Positions 53,097-61,652 of a DNA stretch of 64,000 nt are shown here, one piece after another. How positions within the stretch are numbered: the stretch's first letter is position 1; each line of letters starts with the position of its first letter. Under the pieces are notes generated by a model. That model worked only from the letters and a program-made list of their open reading frames with translations. It was not told the DNA's origin and did no database searches. The position numbers were made by a program, and so were the translations under genes. Source of the stretch: Streptomyces sp. TLI_146 (GTDB lineage Bacteria; Actinomycetota; Actinomycetes; Streptomycetales; Streptomycetaceae); the NCBI RefSeq assembly GCF_002846415.1, contig NZ_PJMX01000001.1, positions 7,378,001-7,442,000 on the forward strand, given 5' to 3'.

Positions 53097-53981
53097 TCAG
53101 ACGGGCACGTGGACCGGTTCCGGCGCGCGCGGGGCCGGGACCTGCACCGGCTCCGCGCCGGTCAGCATGATCACACCGCGTGCGGCGACCGCCGCCGCGG
53201 CCGCCGCGGTGAGCCAGCCGAGCGGTCCGCCGTGGAACCGCTCGCCGAGCAGCGCCACGCCGATCACGGCGGCCGCCGCCGGGTTGGCGAGGTTCACCAC
53301 GGCGAGCGGCGCGGCCAACCCGCCCCGGAACGCGGACTGCGAGAGCAGCAGCCCGCCCACCGCGAACGCCGCCACAAGGACGGCGAGCAGGGTCGTCTGC
53401 CACCAGGCCATCGGCCCGCCCGGCAGTTCGCGGGCGAGCGAGGCGGTGACCGTCTGGGTGAGCGCGGAGGCCACGCCCGAGGCGACGCCGGAGGCGGTGG
53501 CGTGACCGAGGCCGACGCGGCCAGAGCCGGATCCGGCGCGGGAGGCCACCGCGATCAGGAGCGCGGTGGCCGCCGCCACGGCGAGTCCCTCGCGCAGGCT
53601 CAGCGCGTCGCCGGGCGTCGCGGGCCCGGTCAGCGCGATCAGCCCGGTCAGCCCCGCGAGCGTCCAGGCGGCGCCGCGCCACTCGCGCCGGGTGACCCGG
53701 CGCCGCTGGTAGTACGCGCCGATCGGCAGCGCCGCGACCAGGGTGAGCGCACCCAGCGGCTGGACCAGGGTGAGCGGGCCGTAGTGGAGGGCCGCGACGT
53801 GCATCAGCGCGCCCGCCGCGTTCAGCCCGACGGCCCACCACCACTGCGGCCGGGCGAGCAGGGCGGCGAGTCCACCGCCCCCGTTCGCGGAGGCCAGCCG
53901 GGACTGGGCGACGGCGGCGAGGGCGTACCCGGCGGCCGAGGCGAGCGAGAGCAGGATGGCGAGGACCGCGGACTCGTTCAT
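53097..53981 (-). CDS. EamA/DMT-type transporter
   Basis: A 294-residue membrane protein of the drug/metabolite transporter superfamily with about nine or ten hydrophobic segments (LAILLSLASAAGYALAAVA; GPLTLVQPLGALTLVAALPIG). The second repeat is visible at NLANPAAAAVIGVALLGE, typical of EamA. It overlaps the PAP2 gene by 4 bases, forming an operon probably controlled by the divergent TetR. Substrate unknown. Confidence 0.85.
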   Translation of the reverse strand: MNESAVLAILLSLASAAGYALAAVAQSRLASANGGGGLAALLARPQWWWAVGLNAAGALMHVAALHYGPLTLVQPLGALTLVAALPIGAYYQRRRVTRREWRGAAWTLAGLTGLIALTGPATPGDALSLREGLAVAAATALLIAVASRAGSGSGRVGLGHATASGVASGVASALTQTVTASLARELPGGPMAWWQTTLLAVLVAAFAVGGLLLSQSAFRGGLAAPLAVVNLANPAAAAVIGVALLGERFHGGPLGWLTAAAAAAVAARGVIMLTGAEPVQVPAPRAPEPVHVPV

Positions 53982-54880
53982 CGCAGCGCCTCCGCGAGCC
54001 GGTCGGCGTCGGCGGTACGGGAGACGCCCGTGCGCCCGGTGGTCAGGGCAGATTCCGGGGCACGGGCGGGTTCAGGGGCCACGGCGGGCCGGGGCGCGGG
54101 GCTCCGGCGCACGTGGACGGCGACGGTGCGACCGCTGCGTACCGGCTTCGGACGCGGCACCAGGTACAGGGCCGCGCCGAGGAGCGCGGCCGCGACGAGC
54201 GCGTCCAGCCAGTAGTGGTTGGCGGTGCCGACGATCACCAGCAGGGTGAGTGCCGGGTGCAGCAGCCACAGCCAGCGCCACCGGCCGCGGGTCGCCGCGA
54301 CGAGGCCGATCGCCACCATCAGCGCCCACCCGAAGTGCAGCGACGGCATCGCCGCGAACTGGTTGGCCATGGTGTCCGTGTCCGGCTTCGCCGAGTACAC
54401 CGACGGCCCGTACACCTGCGCGGTGTCCACGAGCCCGGCCGACGCCAGCATCCGGGGCGGCGCCAGCGGCAGCAGGATGTGCAGCGCGAGCGCGGCCGTG
54501 GTCACCAGCGCCAGGACCCGGCGGGACCAGAGGTAGTGGGCGGGCCGCTTCACGTACAGCCAGACCAGGAAGGCGATTGTCGCGGGGAAGTGGACGGCCG
54601 CGTAGAAGGTGTTGGCGACCTGGATCAAGGTCTCGTTGTGGAGCAGGAGCCGCTGCACCGCGCCCTCGCCGGGCAGATGGAGCGCGCGCTCCCAGTCCCA
54701 GACGCGGTCGGCGTTGTGGAAGGCGCGCGTCTCGTGGCCGTTCGCCAGCTGCCGGCCGAACTTGTACACGACGAAGAGCGCGGTCACGAGCAGCAGCTCG
54801 CGCACCAGGGGCGGCCGGGAGGTACCGGTCGTCTCCGGTCCGGTGGGACGCCGGGTCCCTGGACGTATACCGGCAGCCAT
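53978..54880 (-). CDS. PAP2-superfamily phosphatase (inositolphosphotransferase-like)
   Basis: A 300-residue membrane protein with six hydrophobic segments. The lipid-phosphatase motifs are seen as AMPSLHFGWA (PSxH) and HYWLDALVAA (the distal His-Asp); the first KxxxxxxRP motif is less obvious, as in AUR1-like members. It should dephosphorylate or transfer a phospholipid head group. ATG 54880 has GGAGA upstream. First gene of the two-gene run; divergent from TetR. Confidence 0.85.
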   Translation of the reverse strand: MAAGIRPGTRRPTGPETTGTSRPPLVRELLLVTALFVVYKFGRQLANGHETRAFHNADRVWDWERALHLPGEGAVQRLLLHNETLIQVANTFYAAVHFPATIAFLVWLYVKRPAHYLWSRRVLALVTTAALALHILLPLAPPRMLASAGLVDTAQVYGPSVYSAKPDTDTMANQFAAMPSLHFGWALMVAIGLVAATRGRWRWLWLLHPALTLLVIVGTANHYWLDALVAAALLGAALYLVPRPKPVRSGRTVAVHVRRSPAPRPAVAPEPARAPESALTTGRTGVSRTADADRLAEALR

Positions 54881-54954
54881 TCTCCGGCCCCTTTGAGCAA
54901 GAAATCGAGCAGAAATCGACAAGCGAACGTACGAAGGCTAGATCGGATTTCATC

Positions 54955-54988
54955 GAGACGCAAACGTCTCGATACGTTTGCGTCTCGG
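54955..54988. promoter_or_regulatory. Overlapping TetR-type operators
   Basis: CGAGACGCAAACGT (54955-54968) and ACGTTTGCGTCTCG (54975-54988) are perfect 14-base inverted repeats. Two 18-bp sites overlap within it: CGAGACG-CAAA-CGTCTCG and CGATACG-TTTG-CGTCTCG. It lies between the divergent PAP2 and TetR genes. Confidence 0.75.
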
Positions 54989-55047
54989 TTGAGCGGCGCC
55001 TACTCTCGTATGTGCAGGAGCACGGCCCCACGCACCGGAGGAACGCG

Positions 55048-55647
55048 ATGTCGACGCAGGCCGCGACGGCCGCCGCACGCCGCAGCAAGATCAGCCCCGA
55101 GCGGGAGCTTGAGCTGTACGAGGCGGTGCTCGACCTGCTGCGCGAGGGCGGCTACGACGCCGTGACCATGGAGGGTGTCGCCGCGCGCACCAAGTGCGGC
55201 AAGGCCACGCTCTACCGCCAGTGGAAGTCCAAGTCGGTCCTGGTCACGGCGGCGCTCGGGGCGAGCCGCTGCTCGTTCTTCACCGGGATCGACACCGGCA
55301 CGCTCGCGGGCGACCTGCGCGAGGCGGCGCGGGCGGCCTCCCGCGCCAAGGGCCGCGACACCGAGCTGATGGAGGCCGTCGGCCAGGCCTATGTGATGCA
55401 CCCCGACCTGCGCGAAATGCTGCGCGAGACCATGCTGAACCCGGAGATCGCCGCGCTCGACGCGATGCTGCGGCGCGGGGTGGAGCGCGGTGAGGTGGAC
55501 GCGGACAACCGGGCCGTCGACTTCGTCGCCCCGGCCTTCATGGGCGTCCTGCGCGTCGAGCCGCTCTTCGAGGACCGCTTCGCCGGGAGGGACGCCCTGC
55601 CGGAGTTCCTGGAAGCGGTGATCCTTCCGGCGCTGGGCCTCAGCTGA
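55048..55647 (+). CDS. TetR/AcrR-family regulator
   Basis: A 199-residue TetR regulator: residues ~15-62 are the helix-turn-helix (VLDLLREGGYDAVTMEGVAA, KATLYRQWKSKSVLV); the rest is the ligand-binding helical domain with a TetR_C-like end. GGAGGAAC precedes ATG 55048. The operator 60 bases upstream and the divergent PAP2/EamA genes make it their likely repressor. Confidence 0.93.
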   Translation: MSTQAATAAARRSKISPERELELYEAVLDLLREGGYDAVTMEGVAARTKCGKATLYRQWKSKSVLVTAALGASRCSFFTGIDTGTLAGDLREAARAASRAKGRDTELMEAVGQAYVMHPDLREMLRETMLNPEIAALDAMLRRGVERGEVDADNRAVDFVAPAFMGVLRVEPLFEDRFAGRDALPEFLEAVILPALGLS

Positions 55648-55680
55648 CGCTCAGTCAGTTGCCCTGTACCGTACGGGAGT

Positions 55681-56460
55681 TCAGACCGCCAGTACCGTGA
55701 CGCCCGCGTCGGTGAACCGGGCTGCCGTCTCCTCGGACACCCCCGCGTCCGTCACCAGCGTGCCCACCTGATCCGTCGCGCAGATCCGCGCGAACGTCCG
55801 CTTGCCCAGCTTGGTGGAGTCGGCCGCGACGATGACCCGCTCGGCCCGCTCGCACAGCAGCCGGTTGATCCCGGCCTCGTCCTCGTCGTGCGCCGACGCG
55901 CCGTGCGTGACGTCGAAGGCGCCGACGCCGAGCACCGCCACGTCCATGGTGATCTGGTTGAGCACGCCCCCGGCCAGCGGCCCGGTGAGCTCGTAGGACT
56001 GGGGCCGGGCGACCCCGCCGGTCACCACGATCTTGAACTGGGGCCGCACGGCCAGCTCGTTGGCGATGTTCAGCGCGTTGGTCACGATCGTCAACGCCGG
56101 TGATCCGGAGGCGAGTTCGGGCCGTACGGCGAGCGCCCGCGCCACCTCCGTGGTCGTGGTGCCGCCGGTGAGCCCCACCGCCTCGCCGGGTGCGATCAGA
56201 TCCGCCACGGCCTTCGCGATGCGCTGCTTCTCCGACGCCTGCCGGGCCGTCTTGTAGCGCAGCGGCAGCTCGTACGACACCCCGTGCACGACCGCGCCGC
56301 CTCGGGTGCGGACCAGCATCTGCTGCTCGGCGAGCTGGTCGAAGTCGCGGCGGATGGTCGCGGCGGACACGCCGAGCGCCGTCGCCGCCTCCTCGACGTC
56401 GAGGCGGCCCTGCTCCACGAGCAGTTCGAGCAGCGCCTGCCAGCGGGCGTCGCGCGACAT
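55681..56460 (-). CDS. DeoR-family repressor (AgaR/GlpR-like)
   Basis: A 259-residue DeoR regulator: the N-terminal helix-turn-helix (VEEAATALGVSAATIRRDFDQL) and C-terminal sugar-phosphate sensor (GLTGGTTTTEVARAL, VAADSTKLGKRTF). It is divergent from the SIS/aldolase genes and probably represses them until a sugar phosphate binds. GAGG precedes ATG 56460. Confidence 0.92.
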   Translation of the reverse strand: MSRDARWQALLELLVEQGRLDVEEAATALGVSAATIRRDFDQLAEQQMLVRTRGGAVVHGVSYELPLRYKTARQASEKQRIAKAVADLIAPGEAVGLTGGTTTTEVARALAVRPELASGSPALTIVTNALNIANELAVRPQFKIVVTGGVARPQSYELTGPLAGGVLNQITMDVAVLGVGAFDVTHGASAHDEDEAGINRLLCERAERVIVAADSTKLGKRTFARICATDQVGTLVTDAGVSEETAARFTDAGVTVLAV

Positions 56461-56562
56461 CCGGAACCTCTTCTCTGCCGTGCTCTGGGGTACTTCTCGG
56501 CCGTGCCCTTGGGCGCATCCTGCCGTCGTCACCGTCGGTGATGACTTTAACTCACCTCAAGA

Positions 56563-56593
56563 TGCTTGATTGTGCTTGAAAGCTAGCTATATT
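56563..56593 (+). promoter_or_regulatory. Promoter of the SIS/aldolase genes with TGCTTGA repeats
   Basis: TTGATT (56566-56571), a 16-base spacer and TATATT (56588-56593) make a strong promoter. TGCTTGA occurs directly repeated at 56563 and 56573, ten bases apart, a likely DeoR contact. It lies in the interval between the divergent deoR-type and SIS genes. Confidence 0.65.
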
Positions 56594-56656
56594 TTGCAGA
56601 AACACGCATCCGGTTACGGATCCGGGCCACGGATCCAGAGCGAGTGGGAGCCCGGC

Positions 56657-57544
56657 ATGAGCCATGTCGAGAACGAACTCAGCAGCCAGCCCGAGTGCTG
56701 GAAGCGCGCCGCCGAGCTGGCGGTGCACCACAAGGACGCCCTTCCCGCGCCGGGCGAGCGGGTCGCGATCGTCGGCTGCGGCACCTCGCTGTTCATGGCC
56801 CAGGCTGCCGCCGCGCTGCGCGAGGGCGCGGGCCAGGGCGAGACCGACGCGTTCGCCGCGTCCGAGTACCCGGCCGGCCGCTCCTACGACCGGGTGGTCG
56901 CCCTCACCCGTTCCGGCACCACCACCGAGGTCCTCGAACTCCTCGCCCAGGTGCGCGGCGGCGCCCGCACCACCGCGATCACCGCCGACCCGGAGACCCC
57001 GGTGATGCGGGCCGCCGACGACGTGGTGGTCATGGAGTTCGCCGACGAGGAGTCGGTGGTCCAGACCCGCTTCGCCACCACGGCGCTCACCCTGCTCCGC
57101 GTCCACCTCGGTCTGCACCCCGAGCAGGCCGTCGCCGACGCGCGTACCGCGCTGGCCGAGCCGCTGCCCGAAGGGCTCGTCGGGCGCGCCCAGTTCACGT
57201 TCCTGGGCCGCGGCTGGACGGTCGGGCTCGCCCAGGAGGCCGCGCTGAAGATGCGCGAGGCGTCGCTGTCCTGGACCGAGGCGTACCCGGCCATGGAGTA
57301 CCGCCACGGCCCGATCAGCATCTCCACCGAGAACACCGCCACCTGGATGTTCGGCGAGGCCCCCGACGGGCTCGCCGAGCAGGTGCGCGCCACCGGGGCC
57401 CAGTGGGTGGCCGGAGGCCTCGACCCGCTGGCCGAGCTGGTACGGGCGCAGCGCCTCGCCGTCGCCGTCGCGGCCGCCCGGGGCCTGGACCCGGACCGCC
57501 CGCGCCACCTCACCCGCTCGGTGATCCTCGACAGCCAGTCATAG
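56657..57544 (+). CDS. SIS-domain sugar isomerase/deaminase (AgaS/GlmS-like)
   Basis: A 295-residue protein with two SIS domains (VGCGTSLFMAQAAAA, LTRSGTTTEVLELL, then FLGRGWTVGLAQEAALKMRE). AgaS-type enzymes deaminate or isomerise amino-sugar 6-phosphates; GlmS glutaminase is absent. With the DeoR regulator and the aldolase it forms an aga-like amino-sugar or tagatose route. Start ATG 56657 has GTGGGAG upstream. Confidence 0.86.
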   Translation: MSHVENELSSQPECWKRAAELAVHHKDALPAPGERVAIVGCGTSLFMAQAAAALREGAGQGETDAFAASEYPAGRSYDRVVALTRSGTTTEVLELLAQVRGGARTTAITADPETPVMRAADDVVVMEFADEESVVQTRFATTALTLLRVHLGLHPEQAVADARTALAEPLPEGLVGRAQFTFLGRGWTVGLAQEAALKMREASLSWTEAYPAMEYRHGPISISTENTATWMFGEAPDGLAEQVRATGAQWVAGGLDPLAELVRAQRLAVAVAAARGLDPDRPRHLTRSVILDSQS

Positions 57545-57616
57545 GGGCCGCGGGGGAACCGCGCGACCAGCCACGCACAGCCCGCAGCCGACCCACCGCA
57601 CGGAGAAGGACCCCGG

Positions 57617-58474
57617 ATGCCACTCGCCCAGACCGCCACCCTGGTGACCGACGCCGCGGCCAAGCGCAGCGCCGTCGCCGCCTTCAACATCATCACGCTG
57701 GAGCACGCCGAGGCCGTCATCGCGGGCGCCGAGGCCGCGCACTCGCCGGTCGTCCTGCAGATCAGCGAGAACGCGGTGAAGTTCCGCTACGGCCGGGTGC
57801 TGCCGCTCGCCCGGGCAGCCGTCGCCGCTGCCGAGGCCGCCGCCGTACCGGTGGCGCTCCACCTCGACCACGTCCAGCGCGACGACCTGCTGCGGCAGGC
57901 GGCCGACGCCGGGTTCAGCTCGGTGATGTACGACGGCGGCCAGCTGCCGTACGAGCAGAACCTCGCCGCGACGCGGGCCGCCGCTGATTGGGCGCACACC
58001 CAAGGCCTGTGGATCGAGGCCGAGTTGGGAGAGGTCGGCGGCAAGAACGGGCAGCCGCCGCTGGACGCGCACGCGCCCGGCGCCCGGACCGACCCAGAGG
58101 AGGCGCGCGCCTTCGTCGCCGAATCGGGGGTCGACGCGCTCGCCGTCGCCATCGGCAACACCCACGCCATGACCACCCGCACGGCCGCCCTCGACCACGG
58201 ACTGCTCGCCCGCCTCGACGCGGCGCTGCACGTCCCGCTGGTGCTGCACGGCTCCTCCGGCGTCCCCGACGGCGAGCTGACGGCGGCGGTCGCGGGCGGC
58301 ATGGCCAAGATCAACATCGGTACGGCGCTGAACATCGCCATGACCGACGCGATCCGCGCGTATCTCGCGGCCCACCCGGAGGCGGTGGACGCCCGCAGCT
58401 ATCTGACGGTCGGGCGCCAGGCGATGGTGCAGGCGGTCACCCGTCTGATCGGGGTGCTGAGCACCGGAGCCTGA
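57617..58474 (+). CDS. Class II (zinc) ketose-bisphosphate aldolase
   Basis: A 285-residue aldolase of the FbaA/GatY-KbaY type: AFNIITLEHAEAV, LHLDHVQRDDLL (a Zn-binding His), EAELGEVGG, and VLHGSSGVPDGEL with another Zn His. It splits tagatose- or fructose-1,6-bisphosphate into dihydroxyacetone phosphate and glyceraldehyde 3-phosphate. It lies 72 bases after the SIS gene; GAAGGA precedes ATG 57617. No kinase to make the bisphosphate is adjacent. Confidence 0.88.
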   Translation: MPLAQTATLVTDAAAKRSAVAAFNIITLEHAEAVIAGAEAAHSPVVLQISENAVKFRYGRVLPLARAAVAAAEAAAVPVALHLDHVQRDDLLRQAADAGFSSVMYDGGQLPYEQNLAATRAAADWAHTQGLWIEAELGEVGGKNGQPPLDAHAPGARTDPEEARAFVAESGVDALAVAIGNTHAMTTRTAALDHGLLARLDAALHVPLVLHGSSGVPDGELTAAVAGGMAKINIGTALNIAMTDAIRAYLAAHPEAVDARSYLTVGRQAMVQAVTRLIGVLSTGA

Positions 58475-58486
58475 CGCGCGCGGCGC

Positions 58487-58518
58487 GCCGCCGGGCCCCC
58501 TTCCCCGGGCCCGGCGGC
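58487..58518 (+). terminator. Hairpin terminator after the aldolase gene
   Basis: GCCGCCGGGCCC pairs with GGGCCCGGCGGC around an 8-base loop, 12 bases past the aldolase stop. Confidence 0.7.
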
Positions 58519-58609
58519 CGCCCGCGCCCCTCGCCGGTCACCGACCACGGGCACTTCCGGCGCGACCGGTGCTCTTCCGCCGTGGACCCGCTTCGTACAC
58601 GATGAGCCT

Positions 58610-59830
58610 GTGGACAGGCATGAGCACGCACGGCTCGACGCGCTCCAGCGCGACCCCTATCCGCACTACGCGCGCGCCCGCCGCGCCGAGGGCCTGACCT
58701 TCGTGCCCGAACTGGACGCGTGGCTGGTCGCGCGCGACGCCGACGTACGGGAAGTGCTGCGCCGCCCCGAAGCGTTCTCGTCGGCGAACGCGCTGCGCCC
58801 GGACGTGATCCCCGGCCCCGCCGTCCTCGCCGAACTCGGCAGCGGCTTCGGCGGCCGCCCGGTCGTGGTCACCTCGGACGGCCCCCAGCACCAGCGGCTG
58901 CGCGCCCCCATCGTCCACGGCCTCTCGGCCGCCCGGGTGGCCGCCGTGCTCCCGTACGCCACCGAGCGCGCCACCGCCCTCGTCGAGGCCTTCAAGGCAC
59001 GGGGCCGGGCCGAGCTGATGGGGGAGTACGCGATGCTGCTCCCCGGCGATGTCATCGGGCGGCTGATCGGCCTGGACGCGGTGGACGTGCCGGTGGCGGT
59101 ACGCGGCGGCCACCGGGCGGAGGAACTGCTGTTCCGGCCGCTGGAGGAGCCCGAGCAGATCGCGGCGGCGCGGGACGTGGTGACGATGCAGCAACTGCTC
59201 GACACATATCTGCGGGCGAGACGGGCCCGGCCGCGCGACGACCTCTGCACGGCCCTGCTGACGGCCCTCGCGCCGGGCACCGGCGAACTGACCCTGGAGG
59301 AGCGCCACGAGTTGGTGGCCCACCTCCAGAACTTCCTCCTGGCAGGCCATCTGACGACGACGGCGCAGATCGGCACGACGGTGCTGCACCTGCTGCGCCA
59401 CCGCACGCAATGGGAACTGCTCTGCGAGAAACCGGAGTTGATCCCGGCGGCGATCGAGGAGGCTGTGCGCTACGACACGGCGCTACAGGGCTTTCGGCGC
59501 ATCACGACCCGCCCGGTCCTGCTGTCCGGGACCGAACTCCCCACCGGGGCCGCCGTCTTCGTGGCCTTCGGCTCGGCCAACCGCGACGCCCGCCGCCACG
59601 AGCGTCCCGACACGTTCGACATCACCCGACCGCCGTCCCGCCACCTGTCCTTCGGCCACGGCGCCCACAGCTGCCCCGGCGCGAACCTGGCCCGAGAACA
59701 ACTCCACCTGACGATCCACCTCCTCACCACAAACTTCCCGACCCTACGCCTGGCCACCCCGGACACACCGGTACGGATGCACCCGACGCTGATCCATCGG
59801 TCGCCGGAGGTGTTGGAAGTGGTGTGGTGA
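58610..59830 (+). CDS. Cytochrome P450
   Basis: A 406-residue soluble bacterial P450. The I-helix oxygen-activation motif is AGHLTTTAQ, the K-helix ExxR is EEAVRYD, and the heme loop FGHGAHSCPG places the ligand Cys355. Likely class I, needing ferredoxin and reductase from elsewhere. The GTG start is inferred from protein length; no strong ribosome-binding site is seen. It is a single gene followed by a long inverted repeat. Confidence 0.92.
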   Translation: MDRHEHARLDALQRDPYPHYARARRAEGLTFVPELDAWLVARDADVREVLRRPEAFSSANALRPDVIPGPAVLAELGSGFGGRPVVVTSDGPQHQRLRAPIVHGLSAARVAAVLPYATERATALVEAFKARGRAELMGEYAMLLPGDVIGRLIGLDAVDVPVAVRGGHRAEELLFRPLEEPEQIAAARDVVTMQQLLDTYLRARRARPRDDLCTALLTALAPGTGELTLEERHELVAHLQNFLLAGHLTTTAQIGTTVLHLLRHRTQWELLCEKPELIPAAIEEAVRYDTALQGFRRITTRPVLLSGTELPTGAAVFVAFGSANRDARRHERPDTFDITRPPSRHLSFGHGAHSCPGANLAREQLHLTIHLLTTNFPTLRLATPDTPVRMHPTLIHRSPEVLEVVW

Positions 59831-59853
59831 GGGTTCGCGTGCGGGTGGTCTGT

Positions 59854-59956
59854 GGCTGGCCGCGCAGTTCCCCGCGCCCCTAGGGGGTACGGGGTGATGG
59901 CGAGTGCGAGGGCGAAGCCGAGCATTTCAGGGGCGCGGGGAACTGCGCGACCAGCC
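59854..59956. repeat. Dispersed Streptomyces inverted repeat between P450 and cobK
   Basis: A 28-base arm (59854-59881, GGCTGGCCGCGCAGTTCCCC...) mirrors 59929-59956 with one mismatch around a 47-base loop. A related single arm lies at 57543-57572 before the aldolase. I recall this GCGCGGGGAACTGCGCGACC family as very common in Streptomyces intergenic DNA, so it is probably a dispersed repeat that can act as a terminator. Confidence 0.65.
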
Positions 59957-60070
59957 CGCCACGGTCCGCAGACGAACACAGCGGGGTGCAGGGGCCGCAG
60001 GCCCCGCGAGGGGGCTCGGGGGCAAAGCCCCCGGGGAAGGGGTGGGGCGGGGCAAACTATCCTCGGCACC

Positions 60071-60847
60071 ATGCCCGCCCCCCACGCCCTGATCCTCGGC
60101 GGCACAGCCGAAGCCCGAACCCTGGCGACCGCCCTCACCGAAACCGGCATCCGTGTCACCACATCCCTCGCGGGCCGCGTCGCACAGCCCAGACCGCTCC
60201 CGGGCGAGCTGAGAACCGGAGGGTTCGGCGGAGCCGAAGGCCTGGCGCGCTGGATACGGGAGCACCACGTCACCGCACTCCTCGACGCCACCCACCCCTT
60301 CGCCCACCGCATCAGCGAGAACGCGGCCGACGCAGCCCGAAACACCGGCACCGAGCTCATCGCGTTGCGCCGCCCCGGCTGGACCCCCGCCCCCGGCGAC
60401 ATCTGGCACAGCGTGCACACCCTGACCGAGGCCGCTGCCCTCCTGCCCACCCTCGGCCGCCGGGTGTTCCTCACCACCGGCCGCCTGGGCCTCCAGGCCT
60501 TCGTCCCCGAGGACCCGGTGGATCCCCTCCACGCCCTCTGGTTCCTCATCCGCTCCGTGGAGGCCCCGGACCCGCCGACCCCGCGCCACTGCGAAGTCGT
60601 CCTCGACCGGGGCCCGTTCACCCTGGACGGGGAGCGGGGGCTCCTGCGGGAGCACCGCATCGACGTCCTCGTCACCAAGGACAGCGGCGGCCCCGCGACC
60701 GCCGCCAAGCTCACCGCCGCCCGCGAGCTCGGGCTGCCGGTCGTGGTGGTGCGGCGGCCCGACCCGCCCGCCGGGGTGCGGACCGCCCCCGACGTACAGA
60801 CCGTGCTCGCGCTGCTCAGCCCCGCCGCAGCAGATACGTATCCATGA
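60071..60847 (+). CDS. cobK: Cobalt-precorrin-6A/precorrin-6A reductase
   Basis: A 258-residue CobK/CbiJ enzyme reducing precorrin-6A in corrin-ring synthesis. HALILGGTAEARTLA opens the protein, LLDATHPFAHRISENA is its central signature, and VTKDSGGPATAAKL the C-terminal nucleotide site. ATG 60071 is the family start. Its last 32 bases overlap the convergent cobF gene. Confidence 0.93.
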   Translation: MPAPHALILGGTAEARTLATALTETGIRVTTSLAGRVAQPRPLPGELRTGGFGGAEGLARWIREHHVTALLDATHPFAHRISENAADAARNTGTELIALRRPGWTPAPGDIWHSVHTLTEAAALLPTLGRRVFLTTGRLGLQAFVPEDPVDPLHALWFLIRSVEAPDPPTPRHCEVVLDRGPFTLDGERGLLREHRIDVLVTKDSGGPATAAKLTAARELGLPVVVVRRPDPPAGVRTAPDVQTVLALLSPAAADTYP

Positions 60848-61571
60848 TCCACCCCTTGCGCTCCCGCGCCCGCGCCCGCAGCTCCTCGATGCGGTCGGAG
60901 ACCTCGGACAGCCGCCCCTGCACCAGGATCTCGTCCGGCGTGCCGACGTACGCACCCCAGTAGATGTACAGGTCCTGGTCGAGGTGACGGGTGAAGGCCT
61001 GGCGCGCGTCCAGCATCACCACCACGTCGTCGACCCCCTCCGGCCAGCCCTCCGCGAGCCGCCGCCCGGTGGTGATCTGCACGGGCCGGGCCACTCTATT
61101 CAGCCCCGTCCGGTGCTTGGCGAGGAGCGCCGAGACGCTGCTGATGCCCGGCACCACCTCGTAGGCGAACTCCACCGCGCCCCGCTCCAGGATCTCCTCC
61201 AGGATGCCGAGCGTGGAGTCGTACAGCGCGGGATCGCCCCACACCAGGAACGCCCCGCACTCGTCCTCGGCCAGATCGTCCACGATGAAGCGCTCGTAGA
61301 GGTCGGCCCGGCGGCGCCGCCAGTCGTCGACGGCGGGCGAGTAGTCCGATGTCTTGCGGTCCCGCTCAGGGTCCCGCGCCTCGACGAGCCGGTACGGCCG
61401 GCCGGTCACATGCGTGTCGAGGATGTCCCTGCGCAGCCCGGTCAGATCGGACTTCTCCTCGCCCTTCTCCATGATGAAGAAGGCATCCGCCTTGTTCAGC
61501 GCCTTGACGGCCTGGAGCGTCAGATGGTCGGGGTCGCCCGCCCCGATGCCGATCACATAGATCTTTCTCAC
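60816..61571 (-). CDS. cobF: Precorrin-6A synthase (deacetylating)
   Basis: A 251-residue S-adenosylmethionine-dependent methyltransferase of the tetrapyrrole family, methylating C1 with loss of acetate in aerobic cobalamin synthesis. IYVIGIGAGDPDHLTLQA and VWGDPALYDSTLG are the SAM-site motifs, followed by VVPGISSVSALLA. The GTG start at 61571 gives the family N-terminus. CobF and CobK act in sequence, and here their genes converge and overlap. The presence of CobF indicates the oxygen-dependent pathway. Confidence 0.93.
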   Translation of the reverse strand: MRKIYVIGIGAGDPDHLTLQAVKALNKADAFFIMEKGEEKSDLTGLRRDILDTHVTGRPYRLVEARDPERDRKTSDYSPAVDDWRRRRADLYERFIVDDLAEDECGAFLVWGDPALYDSTLGILEEILERGAVEFAYEVVPGISSVSALLAKHRTGLNRVARPVQITTGRRLAEGWPEGVDDVVVMLDARQAFTRHLDQDLYIYWGAYVGTPDEILVQGRLSEVSDRIEELRARARERKGWIMDTYLLRRG

Positions 61572-61652
61572 GGCCCCGAGTCTGCCGCATCCGTGCCGGG
61601 GCACGGACAGCGAGGCCTACCGGGGCCGGGACCCACCGCCTATCCTCCGACC

